Below, one piece after another: positions 39,380 through 49,301 of a stretch of 64,000 bases of DNA. The DNA lies in contig NZ_CP045725.1 of NCBI RefSeq assembly GCF_009646095.1, forward strand, positions 3,286,001-3,350,000. Reading direction: 5' to 3'. The DNA is from Raineyella fluvialis (GTDB lineage: Bacteria; Actinomycetota; Actinomycetes; Propionibacteriales; Propionibacteriaceae). The number at the start of each line of letters is the position of its first letter. Positions within the stretch are counted from its first letter, which is position 1. The position numbers and the translations under genes were made by a program. The notes below the pieces were generated by a model, which worked only from the letters and a program-made list of their open reading frames with translations, did not search any database and was not told where the DNA came from.

Positions 39380-40447
39380 TCAAGTCCCGGATCGTCGGCG
39401 CTCCGCGGAAGCCGGGCGGCCCGGCCGTACGGGACGGGGGCAGCAGCCCTCCGGGCAGGGCCGGGGATCGGCGGCGGTGCTGACGAGCCGGTCCACCAGG
39501 CCGCTCACGAAGGCCGGATGGACGCCGGCGGTCGCAGCCCGGGCCATCTCCAGGCCCAGGCGCTCCGCCGTGGCGGCCGCCTCGACGTCGAGGTCGTACA
39601 CCACTTCCATGTGGTCGCTCATGAAGCCGATCGGCGCGACGACGACCGCCCCGACCCCACGTTCCGCCAAGGCCTGCAGCGCGTCGTTGACGTCGGGTTC
39701 CAGCCACGGCACCGCCGCCGGTCCGGACCGGGAGCAGTAGGCCAGCCCACTGTCGGGACGCGTACCCGTCTCCTCGGCAAGGGCGCCGAGGATGCGGTCC
39801 GCCACAGCCTCCAACGAGGCGACGTACGCTCCGCCGGGGTTCCCTTCCCGCTCGGCCGAGCCGACAGGGCCTGAGGTCCGCGCCATCGAGAGGGGGATCG
39901 AGTGGGCGACGAACAGGATGTACGGATCCTGTCGCCCCCGGGCGGCCAGCGCGTCACGCGCGTCGCGCACCGCCTCGAGGTTGGCCGTCACGAAGCCCTG
40001 GTCCTCCCCGAACGGGAGGACCTTGTCCACCCGCAGCCCCGGCGGGCAGTGCAGGGCGATGTCCTCGAGGTACTGCCGGCAGCCGGAGTACGAGGGATGG
40101 GCGCTGGTGGCGAGGGCGAGCACCCGGCGCGCACCGCTGTCCGCGAGGTCGGTGAGGACGTCGGCCACGTACGGCGCCCAGTTCCGGTTGCCCCAGACCA
40201 GCGGGATGTCGAGGCCCCGGGCGTCCAGTTCAGAGCGGAGGGCCGCCAGCAGAGCGCGGTTCTGGTCGTTGATCGGGCTACGGCCTCCGAAGAGCCGGTA
40301 GTGGCGGCCGACCTCCTCGAGCCGCGCGTCGGGGATGTCCTTGCCGCGGGTGACGTTGCGGAGGAACGGTACGACGTCCTCCTGTCGTTCCGGGCCCCCG
40401 AAGGAGAGGAGCAGGACGGCGTCGTACGTGGACAGGGCAGAGGTCAC
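39380..40447 (-). CDS. hemH: Ferrochelatase (coproporphyrin III type)
   Basis: The 355-aa chelatase has VLLSFGGPERQEDVVPFL, GRSPINDQNRALLAAL, RDPYILFVAHSIPLSMA (iron-site His) and PWLEPDVNDALQALAERGVGAVVVAPIGFMSDHMEVVYDLDVEA (second conserved site). With HemQ present, it most likely inserts iron into coproporphyrin III (CpfC). GTG 40447 lies 6 nt after TAGACT. It is divergent from sepH. Confidence 0.95.
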   Translation of the reverse strand: MTSALSTYDAVLLLSFGGPERQEDVVPFLRNVTRGKDIPDARLEEVGRHYRLFGGRSPINDQNRALLAALRSELDARGLDIPLVWGNRNWAPYVADVLTDLADSGARRVLALATSAHPSYSGCRQYLEDIALHCPPGLRVDKVLPFGEDQGFVTANLEAVRDARDALAARGRQDPYILFVAHSIPLSMARTSGPVGSAEREGNPGGAYVASLEAVADRILGALAEETGTRPDSGLAYCSRSGPAAVPWLEPDVNDALQALAERGVGAVVVAPIGFMSDHMEVVYDLDVEAAATAERLGLEMARAATAGVHPAFVSGLVDRLVSTAADPRPCPEGCCPRPVRPGRPASAERRRSGT

Positions 40448-40459
40448 TCCGCGAGTCTA
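40448..40459 (-). promoter_or_regulatory. Leaderless -10 (TAGACT, N6, GTG) for hemH
   Basis: TAGACT reads 40459-40454 on the minus strand, 6 nt before GTG 40447. Confidence 0.6.
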
Positions 40460-40498
40460 GGTTGAGGGTTTCAACTGGGGAGCGTCGGTCCACCGGGG

Positions 40499-40511
40499 TA
40501 TCTTGGCCCGC
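40499..40511 (+). promoter_or_regulatory. Leaderless -10 (TATCTT, N7, ATG) for sepH
   Basis: TATCTT at 40499-40504 is 7 nt before ATG 40512. Confidence 0.55.
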
Positions 40512-41456
40512 ATGGACAGCTCTTTGACACTGCGCGAGATCCAGGACCGGTTGCGGTCCGGGTCGAGTGTCGAGGAGGTCGCCCTGGAGGCGGGCGTGGA
40601 GCCCGCCGAGCTCGCGGGCTACGCCGTCCCGATCGTCGCCGAGCGGGAGCACATCGCCGATCTCGCCCGCGCCGCCAACGTCCGGCGCGCCGGCGAGTCT
40701 CCGGCCCATCGCGGCCTCGAGGCTGTCGTCACAGAGCGGCTCCGTGCGCTGGACCTCGATCCACGAGAGGTGGAGTGGTCGGCGGTACGCGTGGAACGCC
40801 GCCACTGGCAGGTGATCGCGGTGCTGACCGAGGACGAGGAGTCGCACCGGGCCGTCTTCAATTTCGACCTGGACGGGCGCTACTCGGTCGCGGCGAACGA
40901 GGCGGCACGCTGGATGCTGGGTGAGTCCCCGTTGCCCCCGCTGGATCTGGACACCGAACCCACCGTCGAGTTGACCGAGGAGGAGCGGCGGGCGCGGATG
41001 GCCCTTGCCGACGACTTCGACGAGGACTGGGACGACGACGGCCCCACCGAGATGGACGCGCTCAACGAGATGATGAGCGAGTACGAGGACACCCTCTCCG
41101 GGTACGAAGACACCCTCAGCATCCTGCGCGGCTTCGGTGGGGACCGCGAGGCGTATGCGGGCCCGCGGCTGGTCCCCGACCCCGCGGACGACGAGGCTGC
41201 CTCCGACGAGGACCGCTACGGCCCCTCGGAACGGTCAGAGGACGACAGTGACCCCGGCGCCGCCGCTCGCCGGCCGTCGAATCGGGCGGCTTCGCGAGCC
41301 GCCGCCCAGCGCCGTCCCCGCCCCGACTCCGATCAGCCGCCCCTGGTCGAGAGCGATGTCCCGGTGCCCCGTAAGCGGACACCACGCAAGCGCGCGCATG
41401 TACCCAGCTGGGACGAGATCGTCTTCGGCAGTGGCTCCGACGGCCAGGATTCCTGA
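40512..41456 (+). CDS. sepH: Septation protein SepH
   Basis: The 314-aa protein begins with the DUF3071/SepH domain: LTLREIQDRLRSGSSVEEVALEAGVEPAELAGYAVPIVAEREHIADLA, containing the helix-turn-helix, then WSAVRVERRHWQVIAVL... FNFDLDGRYSVAANEAARWM. An acidic linker and a basic C-terminus (PRKRTPRKRAHVPSWDEIVFG) follow. SepH stimulates FtsZ assembly at sporulation or vegetative septa in actinobacteria. ATG 40512 is chosen over the earlier TTG because of the family start and TATCTT spacing. Confidence 0.9.
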   Translation: MDSSLTLREIQDRLRSGSSVEEVALEAGVEPAELAGYAVPIVAEREHIADLARAANVRRAGESPAHRGLEAVVTERLRALDLDPREVEWSAVRVERRHWQVIAVLTEDEESHRAVFNFDLDGRYSVAANEAARWMLGESPLPPLDLDTEPTVELTEEERRARMALADDFDEDWDDDGPTEMDALNEMMSEYEDTLSGYEDTLSILRGFGGDREAYAGPRLVPDPADDEAASDEDRYGPSERSEDDSDPGAAARRPSNRAASRAAAQRRPRPDSDQPPLVESDVPVPRKRTPRKRAHVPSWDEIVFGSGSDGQDS

Positions 41457-41477
41457 CGGCTCAGAGCACCGTCCGGA

Positions 41478-42320
41478 TCAGTCCTCCCCCACCGCCACCG
41501 GCCGCGCGGGGTCGCTGATCCAGTCGCTCCAGGACCCGCCGTAGACCGCCACGCCCTCGCCGAGCCCGGCATGACGCAGCGCCAGCAGCGTCCGCATCGC
41601 CGTCAGCCCGGAGCCACAGGACAGGACGTCCCCCGGCTCGATGTCGGCGAACCGGCGGCGCAGCTGCTGAGCGGGCAGGAACAGGCCGTCGGCGCCGAAC
41701 TCGTCCGCGCCGGGACGGTTCTCGGCCCCCGGGATGTGGCCGGCGACGGGGTCGATCGTCTCGTTCTCGCCGCGGAAGCGATCGGCGCCCCGCACGTCGA
41801 GCAGCCGGTGGCCCGCGCGCAGCGCGTCCATGGCCCCGTCGGCGTCGACAATGGGCAACCGTCCACCGGCACCGGTGAGGTCACCCGGCGGGACCGTGAC
41901 CTCCCCGGTGGCGAGGGGCAGCCCGGCGGCCGACCACGCCGCAATGCCGCCGTCCAGCACCCGCACGTCGGGGTGGCCGAGATCCTCCAGCAGCCACCAC
42001 ACCCGGGCCGCCCCGAGCTGGCTCCCGCCGTCGTACACGACGACCGGACGGTCGACGCGGACCCCGGCGGCACGGAGCACGCGCAGGACCGAGTCGTGGT
42101 CGGCCAGCGGGTGGCGGCCACCCTCCCCTCGTGGGCCACGGGGCCCGGACAGTGCGTGCTCGACGTCGACGTGGGCGGCCCCCGGCAGGTGGCCGGCCAG
42201 GTACTCCGCATGGGCGTCGGGGCCGACGAGGTTGAACCGGGCGTCGACCAGCACCGGTGGGGCGTCGGCCGTCAGCAGGGTCGCAACCTCAGCGGCGCGG
42301 ACCAAGGGGTCACGGGTCAT
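41478..42320 (-). CDS. Rhodanese-type sulfurtransferase
   Basis: The 280-aa protein has two rhodanese domains. The C-terminal one holds the active loop CGSGLTA with the persulfide Cys, near VAVYGGSWSDWISDP. The N-terminal domain has LVDARFNLVGPDAHAEYLAGHLPGAAHVDVEH. It moves sulfane sulfur from thiosulfate or mercaptopyruvate to an acceptor. It overlaps tdk by ATGA, so it is co-translated from the upstream phosphodiesterase-tdk genes. A link to the organosulfur cluster is possible but not shown. Confidence 0.9.
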   Translation of the reverse strand: MTRDPLVRAAEVATLLTADAPPVLVDARFNLVGPDAHAEYLAGHLPGAAHVDVEHALSGPRGPRGEGGRHPLADHDSVLRVLRAAGVRVDRPVVVYDGGSQLGAARVWWLLEDLGHPDVRVLDGGIAAWSAAGLPLATGEVTVPPGDLTGAGGRLPIVDADGAMDALRAGHRLLDVRGADRFRGENETIDPVAGHIPGAENRPGADEFGADGLFLPAQQLRRRFADIEPGDVLSCGSGLTAMRTLLALRHAGLGEGVAVYGGSWSDWISDPARPVAVGED

Positions 42321-43048
42321 GGCTGGTTCCTCCCGTCGGTGGGTGCCGGCTCCTCCGGTCCCCCGAGTTCCTCTTGTCCGGGGCCGCCCAGCGGCAGCGG
42401 CTCGGCGGGCGAGCCGAGCGCGACGACCTTGCGGGTGGTGCCGCTGCGGTGGTGCTTGCGACAGAGCACTTCGTACGCCAGGACGCCCTGACCTGCTCCG
42501 GCACCATCCTCGGTGCGGCCGCCCACGTCGCCGACCACCTTCTGGTCACCCTCGGTGACGATCCATCCGTCGACCGTCCGGGTGTTGGTGGTGGCTTTCG
42601 CGCCGCACCAGCACAGCGGGGTGACCTGCAGCGTCTCCAGGCGGTCGGCCAGCTCGACCAGTCGGCGCGAGCCCGGGAAGATCTCGGTCCGGAAGTCGGT
42701 CAGCAAGCCGAACGCGTACACGTCGAGCTCGAGGTCGTCGACGATCCGGGCCAGCTGGTCCACGTGCGCGGGCCGGTAGAACTGCGCCTCGTCGCAGATG
42801 AGGTACTCCAGTCGTTCGCCGTGGGTCAGCAGCCCGATGACGTGGTGCCAGAAGTCGAAGTCATCGCTCACCTCGACGGCGCGCCGGGTCAGCCCGAGGC
42901 GCGAGGTGACGACCGCCGGCCCCGAGCGGTCCTCACAGGTGAAGACCGCCCCCCGGCGCCCGCCGGTGGTCAGGGTGTGATCCAACTGCAGCGCGAGGGT
43001 CGACTTGCCGGATTCCATCACTCCAGTGAAGAAGACCAGCTCGGCCAT
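42317..43048 (-). CDS. tdk: Thymidine kinase
   Basis: The 243-aa enzyme has P-loop FFTGVMESGKST, LICDEAQFYRPAHVDQLARI, the lasso/substrate region LETLQVTPLCWCGAKATTNTRTVDG and zinc ligands (C-W-C and CRKHH). It salvages thymidine to dTMP. A Pro/Gly/Glu-rich tail of about 30 residues extends the usual length. Its start follows the phosphodiesterase stop directly. Confidence 0.95.
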   Translation of the reverse strand: MAELVFFTGVMESGKSTLALQLDHTLTTGGRRGAVFTCEDRSGPAVVTSRLGLTRRAVEVSDDFDFWHHVIGLLTHGERLEYLICDEAQFYRPAHVDQLARIVDDLELDVYAFGLLTDFRTEIFPGSRRLVELADRLETLQVTPLCWCGAKATTNTRTVDGWIVTEGDQKVVGDVGGRTEDGAGAGQGVLAYEVLCRKHHRSGTTRKVVALGSPAEPLPLGGPGQEELGGPEEPAPTDGRNQP

Positions 43049-44218
43049 TCAGTCCACCACCAGAGGCACGTACATCTCCCCGGCGGTGAGGGAACCGTGC
43101 ATGCCCACGAGACTGAGCTCGCCGGGCAGCCGCCGGGTCATCACCGCCCAGTCCTCGAGCATCGCCACCACGACGTCGCCGTAACGGGGCAGCACCTCGG
43201 GATCGACGTCGCCGAACCAGCCCTCGGCGACCGCATCCTCGCGGAGGCGGACCAGGGCGTGGTCTCCGACCTCCTGGCGCCAACGCTCTGCCACCGCCCG
43301 AGCCCTTCCCGGCACGGTGTAGACCTGCCGGAAGCGACCCTCGCCGGCGACCATCTCGACGTCGCCCTGCAGCGCGGGGACGTCCTCGACGATGACGCGG
43401 TGCTCCTCGGGGATGTCGATCATGCCGTGGTCGCCGGTGACGACGATGCGTACGTCGGCGGGTAGCTCGTCGCGGAAACGCTCGATCAACGCGTCGATCC
43501 GGCGCAGTTGGTGGCGCCACTCGCCGGAATCGACGCCGGCGGTATGGCCAGTGTGGTCGAGCTCACGTTCGTACGCGTACACCACACCACGGGGACCGGC
43601 GGTGGCGGCGCGGACCACCGCCTCCACCCGCTGGTCCTCGTCCCGCTCCTGATGGATGGGGAAGAATCGGGGGCCGGCGAGGGCGACCTGGGTCAGCCCG
43701 GAGCCCTCGAACCGCGCCGGAGCCACCATGCCGACCGCGAGACCGGCGTCGGCGAGGGCCTGCAGGCGGGTCGGGTGGGGTTGCAGGGAGACGGGATCGT
43801 CCTCCCCGTCCCAGGAGAGCATGTTGAGGAAGGCGCCGGTACGCGGATGCCGGGCGGAGTAACCGACGATTCCGTGCCGCCCGGGGACCAGGCCGGTGCC
43901 GAGGCTGGTCAGGCTGGTGACGGTGGTCGAGGGCAGACCGCTGGTGAAGCCGTCGAACGGCGCATGATCACCCTCCCCGCGCAGCAACGACGCCAGGTAC
44001 GGGGCGTGGTCGGCGTGGTCGGCGAGCTGGAGCGCGCCGAGTCCGTCGACCAGCACCAGCACCCAGCGGTCCGCCTCGGGCAGCCCGAGGACGTCCGGTC
44101 CGGCCTGGCCCAGCCGGGCGCCGATCGCCGGCAGCAGGTCACACAGGGACCCGCGCCCGTACTGCGGCAACGTCACCTGACCGGACGCGGGGTACATGGG
44201 TCCCGCGACAGACCTCAT
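43049..44218 (-). CDS. Alkaline phosphatase superfamily phosphodiesterase
   Basis: The 389-aa protein has VLVLVDGLGALQL (first metal Asp), the nucleophile Thr in GLPSTTVTSLTSLGTGLVPGRHGIVGY, HTAGVDSGEWRHQLRRID and VTGDHGMIDIP. This is the type I nucleotide pyrophosphatase/phosphodiesterase fold. There is no signal peptide, so it should be cytoplasmic. The substrate is unknown. ATG 44218 overlaps the DUF5998 stop. Confidence 0.85.
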   Translation of the reverse strand: MRSVAGPMYPASGQVTLPQYGRGSLCDLLPAIGARLGQAGPDVLGLPEADRWVLVLVDGLGALQLADHADHAPYLASLLRGEGDHAPFDGFTSGLPSTTVTSLTSLGTGLVPGRHGIVGYSARHPRTGAFLNMLSWDGEDDPVSLQPHPTRLQALADAGLAVGMVAPARFEGSGLTQVALAGPRFFPIHQERDEDQRVEAVVRAATAGPRGVVYAYERELDHTGHTAGVDSGEWRHQLRRIDALIERFRDELPADVRIVVTGDHGMIDIPEEHRVIVEDVPALQGDVEMVAGEGRFRQVYTVPGRARAVAERWRQEVGDHALVRLREDAVAEGWFGDVDPEVLPRYGDVVVAMLEDWAVMTRRLPGELSLVGMHGSLTAGEMYVPLVVD

Positions 44219-44801
44219 GAGACGTTCGACGACTGCTGCAGCGCCAGCCCGAACCGGAGGAGTTGGGCCACTCCCTCGGCGCCGTCCGCGTCGCTGCTCA
44301 TCCGCATCACCAGGTCGTCACCGACGAGTTGGCCCGTCAGTCCGTGGTCCGCGTCGCAGTCGGGGTTGTCACAGGTGGCCGGCTCGAGGTCGATCCGCGA
44401 GGCGAAGCCCCACGCCACCGTGAGCAGCGCCTCCTGGACGCCCGCCTGACCGGGACGGTAGGTGCTCGGCTCGTTGACGATGCGGCTCAGACTGACCGAG
44501 GAGATCCGGCTCAACCCGACGACCTCGCTCGTCGACGCGGCCTGGGCCCCGCGCCCGGACTGGCGTCGGCGTCGTCGGTGTGGTTGATGATCAGCCGGGT
44601 GGGTGTGAGCACCGCCACGGTCACGTGACGGTGGATGCCGTCGGGGGTGATCGTGGGTTCGTGCTGGACGACGTAGGAGACCATCTCCTCCGTGCCCAGC
44701 GAGATCATCACGCTGTCATGGACGAGGGCCGGAAAGTAACCGCACGCCTCGATAGCGGCCCTGAGTTCGTCCGCGCCCGTCAGCTGTTCCGATCCAGTCA
44801 C
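44215..44801 (-). CDS. DUF5998 family protein (frame-broken)
   Basis: The N-terminal frame (LRAAIEACGYFPALVHDSVMISLGTEEMVSYVVQHEPTI... VTVAVLTPTRLIINHTDD) and the C-terminal frame (LSRISSVSLSRIVNEPSTYRPGQ... CDNPDCDADHGLTGQLVGDDLVMRMSSDADG) join when one G is added to the run at 44547-44550. The result is 195 residues, the normal DUF5998 length. Function unknown. GTG 44801 is chosen; GAAGAT lies 6 nt upstream, as at hemE. Its stop overlaps the phosphodiesterase start. Confidence 0.85.
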
Positions 44802-44901
44802 CCGGCCATCTTCGCACATCGGGTGGAACCACCGGATCCCCGAAAGTGATCGGCCACCCCGTCGGGCGGCCCGCGGATGACGTGGTGCCCGGTCGTGTGT
44901 G

Positions 44902-44914
44902 TAGTGTCGGGGCC
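44902..44914 (+). promoter_or_regulatory. Leaderless -10 (TAGTGT, N7, ATG) for the APP1-like gene
   Basis: TAGTGT at 44902-44907 is 7 nt before ATG 44915. Confidence 0.55.
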
Positions 44915-45973
44915 ATGTCGCGATCGTTCTTCGCTGCCCGCGTCGAGGAGGCGTTGAATCGTGCGGTGGGCCGATTCCTGCGCCGCCGCGGCTGGAAGGA
45001 ACGCGTCGTCGCCTACACCGGCTACGGCGATCCGACCTTCGTGCGGGTGATGGCGCGACTGATCCTCGTCCCCGAGCGCTCCGCGTCCGGGGCCTTCGGC
45101 CGCGAACTGCTCAAGCGCCGCGGCTGGCGCAACTTCCTCGCCCTCCCGGTCGTCCGGGGCACCATCGTGGTGCACACCTCGCGAGGCCCGATCGAGGTCC
45201 GCACCGATCGCTCCGGCTACATCGACGTGCGTCTGGAGAACGGGTCGCTGGAGCCTGGCTGGCGGAAGGTGGAACTGTCCACGACCGACGGCCGCCGTAC
45301 CAGCGCAGACATCCAGGTCATCGATCCCCGCACCGACTTCGGGATCATCTCCGACATCGACGACACGATCATCTCCACGATGCTGCCCCGCCTGATGCTG
45401 GCAGCCTGGAACTCCTTGGTGGTGCACGAATCGGCCCGCCAGGCCGTCCCGGGGATGGCCCGGCTCTACCGCGACCTGCTGGCGGAGCACCCGGGGGCTC
45501 CGCTGGTCTTCGTCTCCACCGGGTCATGGAACACCCAACCGACGCTCAACCGCTTCCTGCACTCCCGGCGCTTCCCACTGGGCGCGATGCTGCTCACCGA
45601 CTGGGGCCCGACCTCCACCGGATGGTTCCGCTCCGGACGCGAACACAAGGAGCGCGAGGTACGCCAACTCGCCGAGGACTTCCCGAACATCCGCTGGGTG
45701 CTGGTCGGTGACGACGGGCAGCACGACCCCGCCATCTATGGCCGCTTCACCCTCGAGTACCCCGATCACGTCCGGGTCGTGGCCATCCGCCAGTTGACCC
45801 CCGCGGAGCAGGTGCTGGCGCACGGTACGCTCGACGCTCTGGAGAGCGAGCAGATGGATCGTTCACACTCCGTACCGTGGGTGGCCGGCCAGGACGGCTG
45901 GGAGATCCACGTAAAGCTGGACGCGGCGCTCTCCGGGGAGGACCCGGGAGGGCACCGGGTCGACACGCCGTAG
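44915..45973 (+). CDS. APP1-like (DUF2183) phosphatase-domain protein
   Basis: The 352-aa protein has the DUF2183 catalytic domain with the HAD-type motif FGIISDIDDTIISTMLP (about residues 143-160), VFVSTGSWNTQPTLNRFLHSRRFPLGAMLLTDWG and WVLVGDDGQHDPAIYGRF. The family includes fungal phosphatidate phosphatase App1, so lipid phosphate hydrolysis is plausible; bacterial substrates are unproven. An N-terminal domain (about 1-120) is beta-rich. It is divergent from the DUF5998 gene. Confidence 0.88.
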   Translation: MSRSFFAARVEEALNRAVGRFLRRRGWKERVVAYTGYGDPTFVRVMARLILVPERSASGAFGRELLKRRGWRNFLALPVVRGTIVVHTSRGPIEVRTDRSGYIDVRLENGSLEPGWRKVELSTTDGRRTSADIQVIDPRTDFGIISDIDDTIISTMLPRLMLAAWNSLVVHESARQAVPGMARLYRDLLAEHPGAPLVFVSTGSWNTQPTLNRFLHSRRFPLGAMLLTDWGPTSTGWFRSGREHKEREVRQLAEDFPNIRWVLVGDDGQHDPAIYGRFTLEYPDHVRVVAIRQLTPAEQVLAHGTLDALESEQMDRSHSVPWVAGQDGWEIHVKLDAALSGEDPGGHRVDTP

Positions 45974-46063
45974 CCCCGGTCCCTCGGGACCGACCCGCAG
46001 CAGCGACAATTCCCCTTGTCGACGCGGGTCCCTGACCCGCCGGGGCAGAAGGGAAGGGACGCG

Positions 46064-48553
46064 ATGGCCCGCAGGAGCACCACGGTCGACGAGGAGGAGT
46101 TCGAGGAACACGTCATCGACGTCGATGTCTCCGACGAGATGCAGTCGTCGTTCCTCGAGTACGCCTACTCGGTCATCTACGCCCGGGCCCTTCCCGACGC
46201 CCGTGACGGCCTCAAGCCGGTCCAGCGGCGCATCCTCTACTCGATGAACGAGATGGGCCTGCGGCCCGACCGTGCCCACGTCAAGTGCGCCCGCGTCGTC
46301 GGGGAGGTGATGGGCAAGTACCACCCGCACGGTGACAGCGCCATCTATGACGCCCTGGTCCGGCTTGGCCAGCCATGGGCCATGCGCCTGCCGATGGTGG
46401 ACTCGCACGGCAACTTCGGCTCCCTGGACGCCGGCCCCGCGGCGATGCGCTACACGGAGTGCCGGATGGCCCCCGCTGCGCTGACCATGACCGACGGTCT
46501 GGACCTCGACACGGTCGATTTCCGCCCCAACTACGACGGCCACGAGACCGAGCCGGCGGTCCTGCCCGCATCCTTCCCCAACCTGTTGGTCAATGGCTCC
46601 ACCGGGATCGCCGTGGGCATGGCGACCAACATCCCACCGCACAACCTGATCGAGGTCGTCCACGCCCTGCGTCACCTCCTCGCCCATCCCGAGGCGGACC
46701 TGGACGCCGTGATGCGGTTCATCCCGGGACCGGACTTCGCCTCCGGCGGCACCATCGTCGGCCTCGAAGGCATCCGCGACGCGTACGAAACGGGCCGTGG
46801 CACCTTCCGGATCCGGGCCAAGGCCCGGATCGAGCAGATCAGCGCACGTCGCCAGGGCATCGTGGTGACCGAACTGCCACCGATGATCGGGCCCGAGAAG
46901 ATCATCGAGCAGATCAAGGTGCTGGTGCAGTCCAAGAAGCTGCAAGGGGTCTCCGACGTCAAGGACCTCTCGGATCTGCAGCACCCGACCCGGCTCGTCA
47001 TCGAGGTGAAGAACGGATTCCATCCCGAGGCGCTGCTCGAACAGCTGTACCGGCGGACCAAGCTGGAGGACTCCTTCGGCATCAACACGGTGGCGCTGGT
47101 CGACGGCCAGCCCCGCACCCTCAGCCTCATCGAGGCGCTGCAGGTCTACCTGGAGCACCGGCTCGAGGTCACCCTGCGCCGGTCCCTGTACCAGCGGGCC
47201 CGCGCCGAGGAGCGCCTGCACCTGGTCGAGGGCCTGCTGATCGCCATCCTCGACATCGACGACGTGATCGCGATCGTTCGACGGTCCGAGGACGCCGGCG
47301 AGGCGAAGGCGGCCCTGATCGAGGCCTTCGACCTCAGTGACGTCCAGGCGACGTACATCCTCGACATGCAGTTGCGCCGGCTGACCCGGTACTCACGGCT
47401 GGAGCTCGAGGGCGAGCGCGACGAACTGACCACACGGATCGCGGCGTTGACCGAGATCATCGAGTCGGACGAGAAGCTCCGCGGCCTCGTCGGCGACGAA
47501 CTGGCCGCCGTCGCCACGGCCCACGGCGACGCGCGCCGCACGGTGCTGCTGTCCTCCGCCGGCGTCTCCACGGCGGCCGCCGCCCCGATCGAGGTGGCCG
47601 ACGAGCCGTGCTGGGTGATCGCCTCGGCGACCGGGCTGCTCGCCCGCACCTCCGACGCCTCCCCCTTGCCGGGCGCCGGACCCCGCACCGGTCACGACGT
47701 CCTCGCGGCGGTCGTCCGGACGACCGCCCGGTCCCAGATCGGCGTCGTCACCTCGACGGGGCTGGTGCACAAGCTGTCCGCCTTGGATCTCCCGGTGCTG
47801 CCGCGGACCGCGTCGGCGCCTCATCTGCAGGGTGGCTCCCAGCTCTCTGAACTGCTGCCCCTGGAGCCCGGTGAGGAGCTCCGTGCCCTCGTCCCGCTCG
47901 ACCCGGACTCCCCCGGCCTGGCGATCGGCACCCGTCAGGGTGTTGTCAAGGTGGTCCGACCCGAGATCCTCGGGCGCTCGGAGTGGGAGGTGATCCGGCT
48001 GGACGCCGGCGACGAGGTCGCGGGTGCGGTGTGGCTCGGGGGGCTGCCCGGCGCCGAGCTGTGCTTCATCACCTCAGACGCGCAGTTGCTGCACTTCCCG
48101 CTCGACGCCGTGCGTCCGCAGGGACGCACCGGCGGCGGAGTGGCGGGGATCAAGCTGACCCCCGGGGCTCGCGTGGTCTTCTTCGGCGCCGTGCCATCGA
48201 CTGGTTCGGTCGTCGTCACCGTCGCCTCGACGGCCGGCGCGCTGCCGGGTGGCGGGACCGGCAGCGTGAAGGTGGCCCCGTTCGAGGAGTTCCCCGGCAA
48301 GGGCCGGGCCACGCAGGGCGTCCGGTGCCACCGCTTCCTGAAGGGCGAGGACGAACTGCAGCTGGCGTGGGCCGGACCTACCCCCGCCATCGCCTGCGCC
48401 GGGTCCGGTGCTCCCATCGACCTGCCACCGGCCGACGGGAGGCGGGACGGATCGGGACACCCGGTCCCCCAGCCGATCCTCGCCATCGGGAGCCGGACCT
48501 TCGCCGTGCCGTCCTCGGGTGAGACACACCACATCGCCGGACCGGCGGAGTAA
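46064..48553 (+). CDS. parC: Topoisomerase IV/gyrase-type subunit A
   Basis: The 829-residue type IIA topoisomerase subunit has [33 protein letters not shown], the quinolone-region helix [14 protein letters not shown] and the active-site Tyr in [11 protein letters not shown] coiled-coil gate (about 370-480) and a C-terminal beta-pinwheel follow. It lacks a clear GyrA-box QRRGG-type motif, which favours ParC. ATG 46064 has AAGGGAAGGGA upstream. Its partner gene is at 52611 on the other strand. Confidence 0.85.
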   Translation: MARRSTTVDEEEFEEHVIDVDVSDEMQSSFLEYAYSVIYARALPDARDGLKPVQRRILYSMNEMGLRPDRAHVKCARVVGEVMGKYHPHGDSAIYDALVRLGQPWAMRLPMVDSHGNFGSLDAGPAAMRYTECRMAPAALTMTDGLDLDTVDFRPNYDGHETEPAVLPASFPNLLVNGSTGIAVGMATNIPPHNLIEVVHALRHLLAHPEADLDAVMRFIPGPDFASGGTIVGLEGIRDAYETGRGTFRIRAKARIEQISARRQGIVVTELPPMIGPEKIIEQIKVLVQSKKLQGVSDVKDLSDLQHPTRLVIEVKNGFHPEALLEQLYRRTKLEDSFGINTVALVDGQPRTLSLIEALQVYLEHRLEVTLRRSLYQRARAEERLHLVEGLLIAILDIDDVIAIVRRSEDAGEAKAALIEAFDLSDVQATYILDMQLRRLTRYSRLELEGERDELTTRIAALTEIIESDEKLRGLVGDELAAVATAHGDARRTVLLSSAGVSTAAAAPIEVADEPCWVIASATGLLARTSDASPLPGAGPRTGHDVLAAVVRTTARSQIGVVTSTGLVHKLSALDLPVLPRTASAPHLQGGSQLSELLPLEPGEELRALVPLDPDSPGLAIGTRQGVVKVVRPEILGRSEWEVIRLDAGDEVAGAVWLGGLPGAELCFITSDAQLLHFPLDAVRPQGRTGGGVAGIKLTPGARVVFFGAVPSTGSVVVTVASTAGALPGGGTGSVKVAPFEEFPGKGRATQGVRCHRFLKGEDELQLAWAGPTPAIACAGSGAPIDLPPADGRRDGSGHPVPQPILAIGSRTFAVPSSGETHHIAGPAE

Positions 48554-48563
48554 CGTCGGCGCC
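48551..48563 (+). promoter_or_regulatory. Leaderless -10 (TAACGT, N7, ATG) for the carbonic anhydrase
   Basis: TAACGT at 48551-48556 overlaps the parC stop codon TAA and is 7 nt before ATG 48564. Confidence 0.5.
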
Positions 48564-49067
48564 ATGCCTCACGATGACTTCGCCGATCTGCTCGCCAGCA
48601 ACGCGCACTACGCCGACTCGTTCACCGACAGTGGGTTCGACGGGATCGCCAAGGCGGGTGTCCTGATGGTCACCTGCATGGACTCCCGCATCAAGCCGCT
48701 GGAGATGATCGGGCTGCGTCTGGGCGATGCCAAGATCCTGCGCACGCCCGGTGGCCGCGTCACCCCCGACGCTCTCATCGGCTGCATCCTCGGCGTGCAC
48801 CTGCTCAATGTCAACCGGATCATGGTCGTCCCCCACAGCCGCTGCGCGGTGGGCTCTGGCGACGACAAGTTCCTGGCCGACAAGGTCCGCAACGCGACCG
48901 GTGCGGACATCTCGGGCATGGTGCTCGGCAGCACCCCGGACCAGGAGGCAGGGCTGCGCTTCGACGTCGAGCTGCTCCGTTCGCACCCCCTGATGGCGGG
49001 CCGCGAGGTCTTGGTCGGCGGCTTCTACTACGACGTCGATTCCGGCCGCCTCGAGCAGCGCCTCTGA
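48564..49067 (+). CDS. Beta-class carbonic anhydrase
   Basis: The 167-aa protein has zinc ligands Cys and Asp in VTCMDSRIKP and His/Cys in VPHSRCAVGSG, with RTPGGRVTPDALIGCILGVHLLNV between. This is a short, actinobacterial-type beta carbonic anhydrase that interconverts CO2 and bicarbonate. The final region (GREVLVGGFYYDVDSGRLEQR) matches the family. It starts 11 nt after the parC stop. Confidence 0.92.
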   Translation: MPHDDFADLLASNAHYADSFTDSGFDGIAKAGVLMVTCMDSRIKPLEMIGLRLGDAKILRTPGGRVTPDALIGCILGVHLLNVNRIMVVPHSRCAVGSGDDKFLADKVRNATGADISGMVLGSTPDQEAGLRFDVELLRSHPLMAGREVLVGGFYYDVDSGRLEQRL

Positions 49068-49076
49068 CCACCGCCT

Positions 49077-49104
49077 GCCCCGCCCGGTCCTGACCGGGCG
49101 GGGC
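49077..49104 (+). terminator. Terminator after the carbonic anhydrase gene
   Basis: Perfect 13-bp arms (49077-49089 and 49092-49104) leave a 2-nt tip, so the inner pairs would open. Confidence 0.65.
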
Positions 49105-49114
49105 GGGTCGCCAA

Positions 49115-49162
49115 CGAAGGGCCGTCGCGGTCCTCCTCCGGGAGGACGGTGGCGGCCCTTCG
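49115..49162 (+). terminator. Second compound hairpin
   Basis: Outer arms CGAAGGGCCG / CGGCCCTTCG (49115-49124, 49153-49162) enclose an inner GTCCTCC / GGAGGAC hairpin. Confidence 0.65.
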
Positions 49163-49245
49163 TCGTGCCTCGCGCCGCTGAGCGTTCCTCTGCGGGACTC
49201 CCCGACTTGACCCGTCCCACGGATCGCCGACATACTCACCGTGTC

Positions 49246-49264
49246 TTAGGTAAGGCTCACCTTA
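49246..49264. promoter_or_regulatory. IdeR/DtxR-type iron box before efeUOB
   Basis: TTAGGTAAGGCTCACCTTA is a 19-bp near-palindrome (14 of 19 positions symmetric) of the TTAGGTTAGCCTAACCTAA class bound by DtxR/IdeR. It ends 37 bp before the efeU start, so iron-replete repression is likely. Confidence 0.8.
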
Positions 49265-49301
49265 CTTAGTCTTACCTCACCCGATTCCGATGGAGGCAAT
49301 G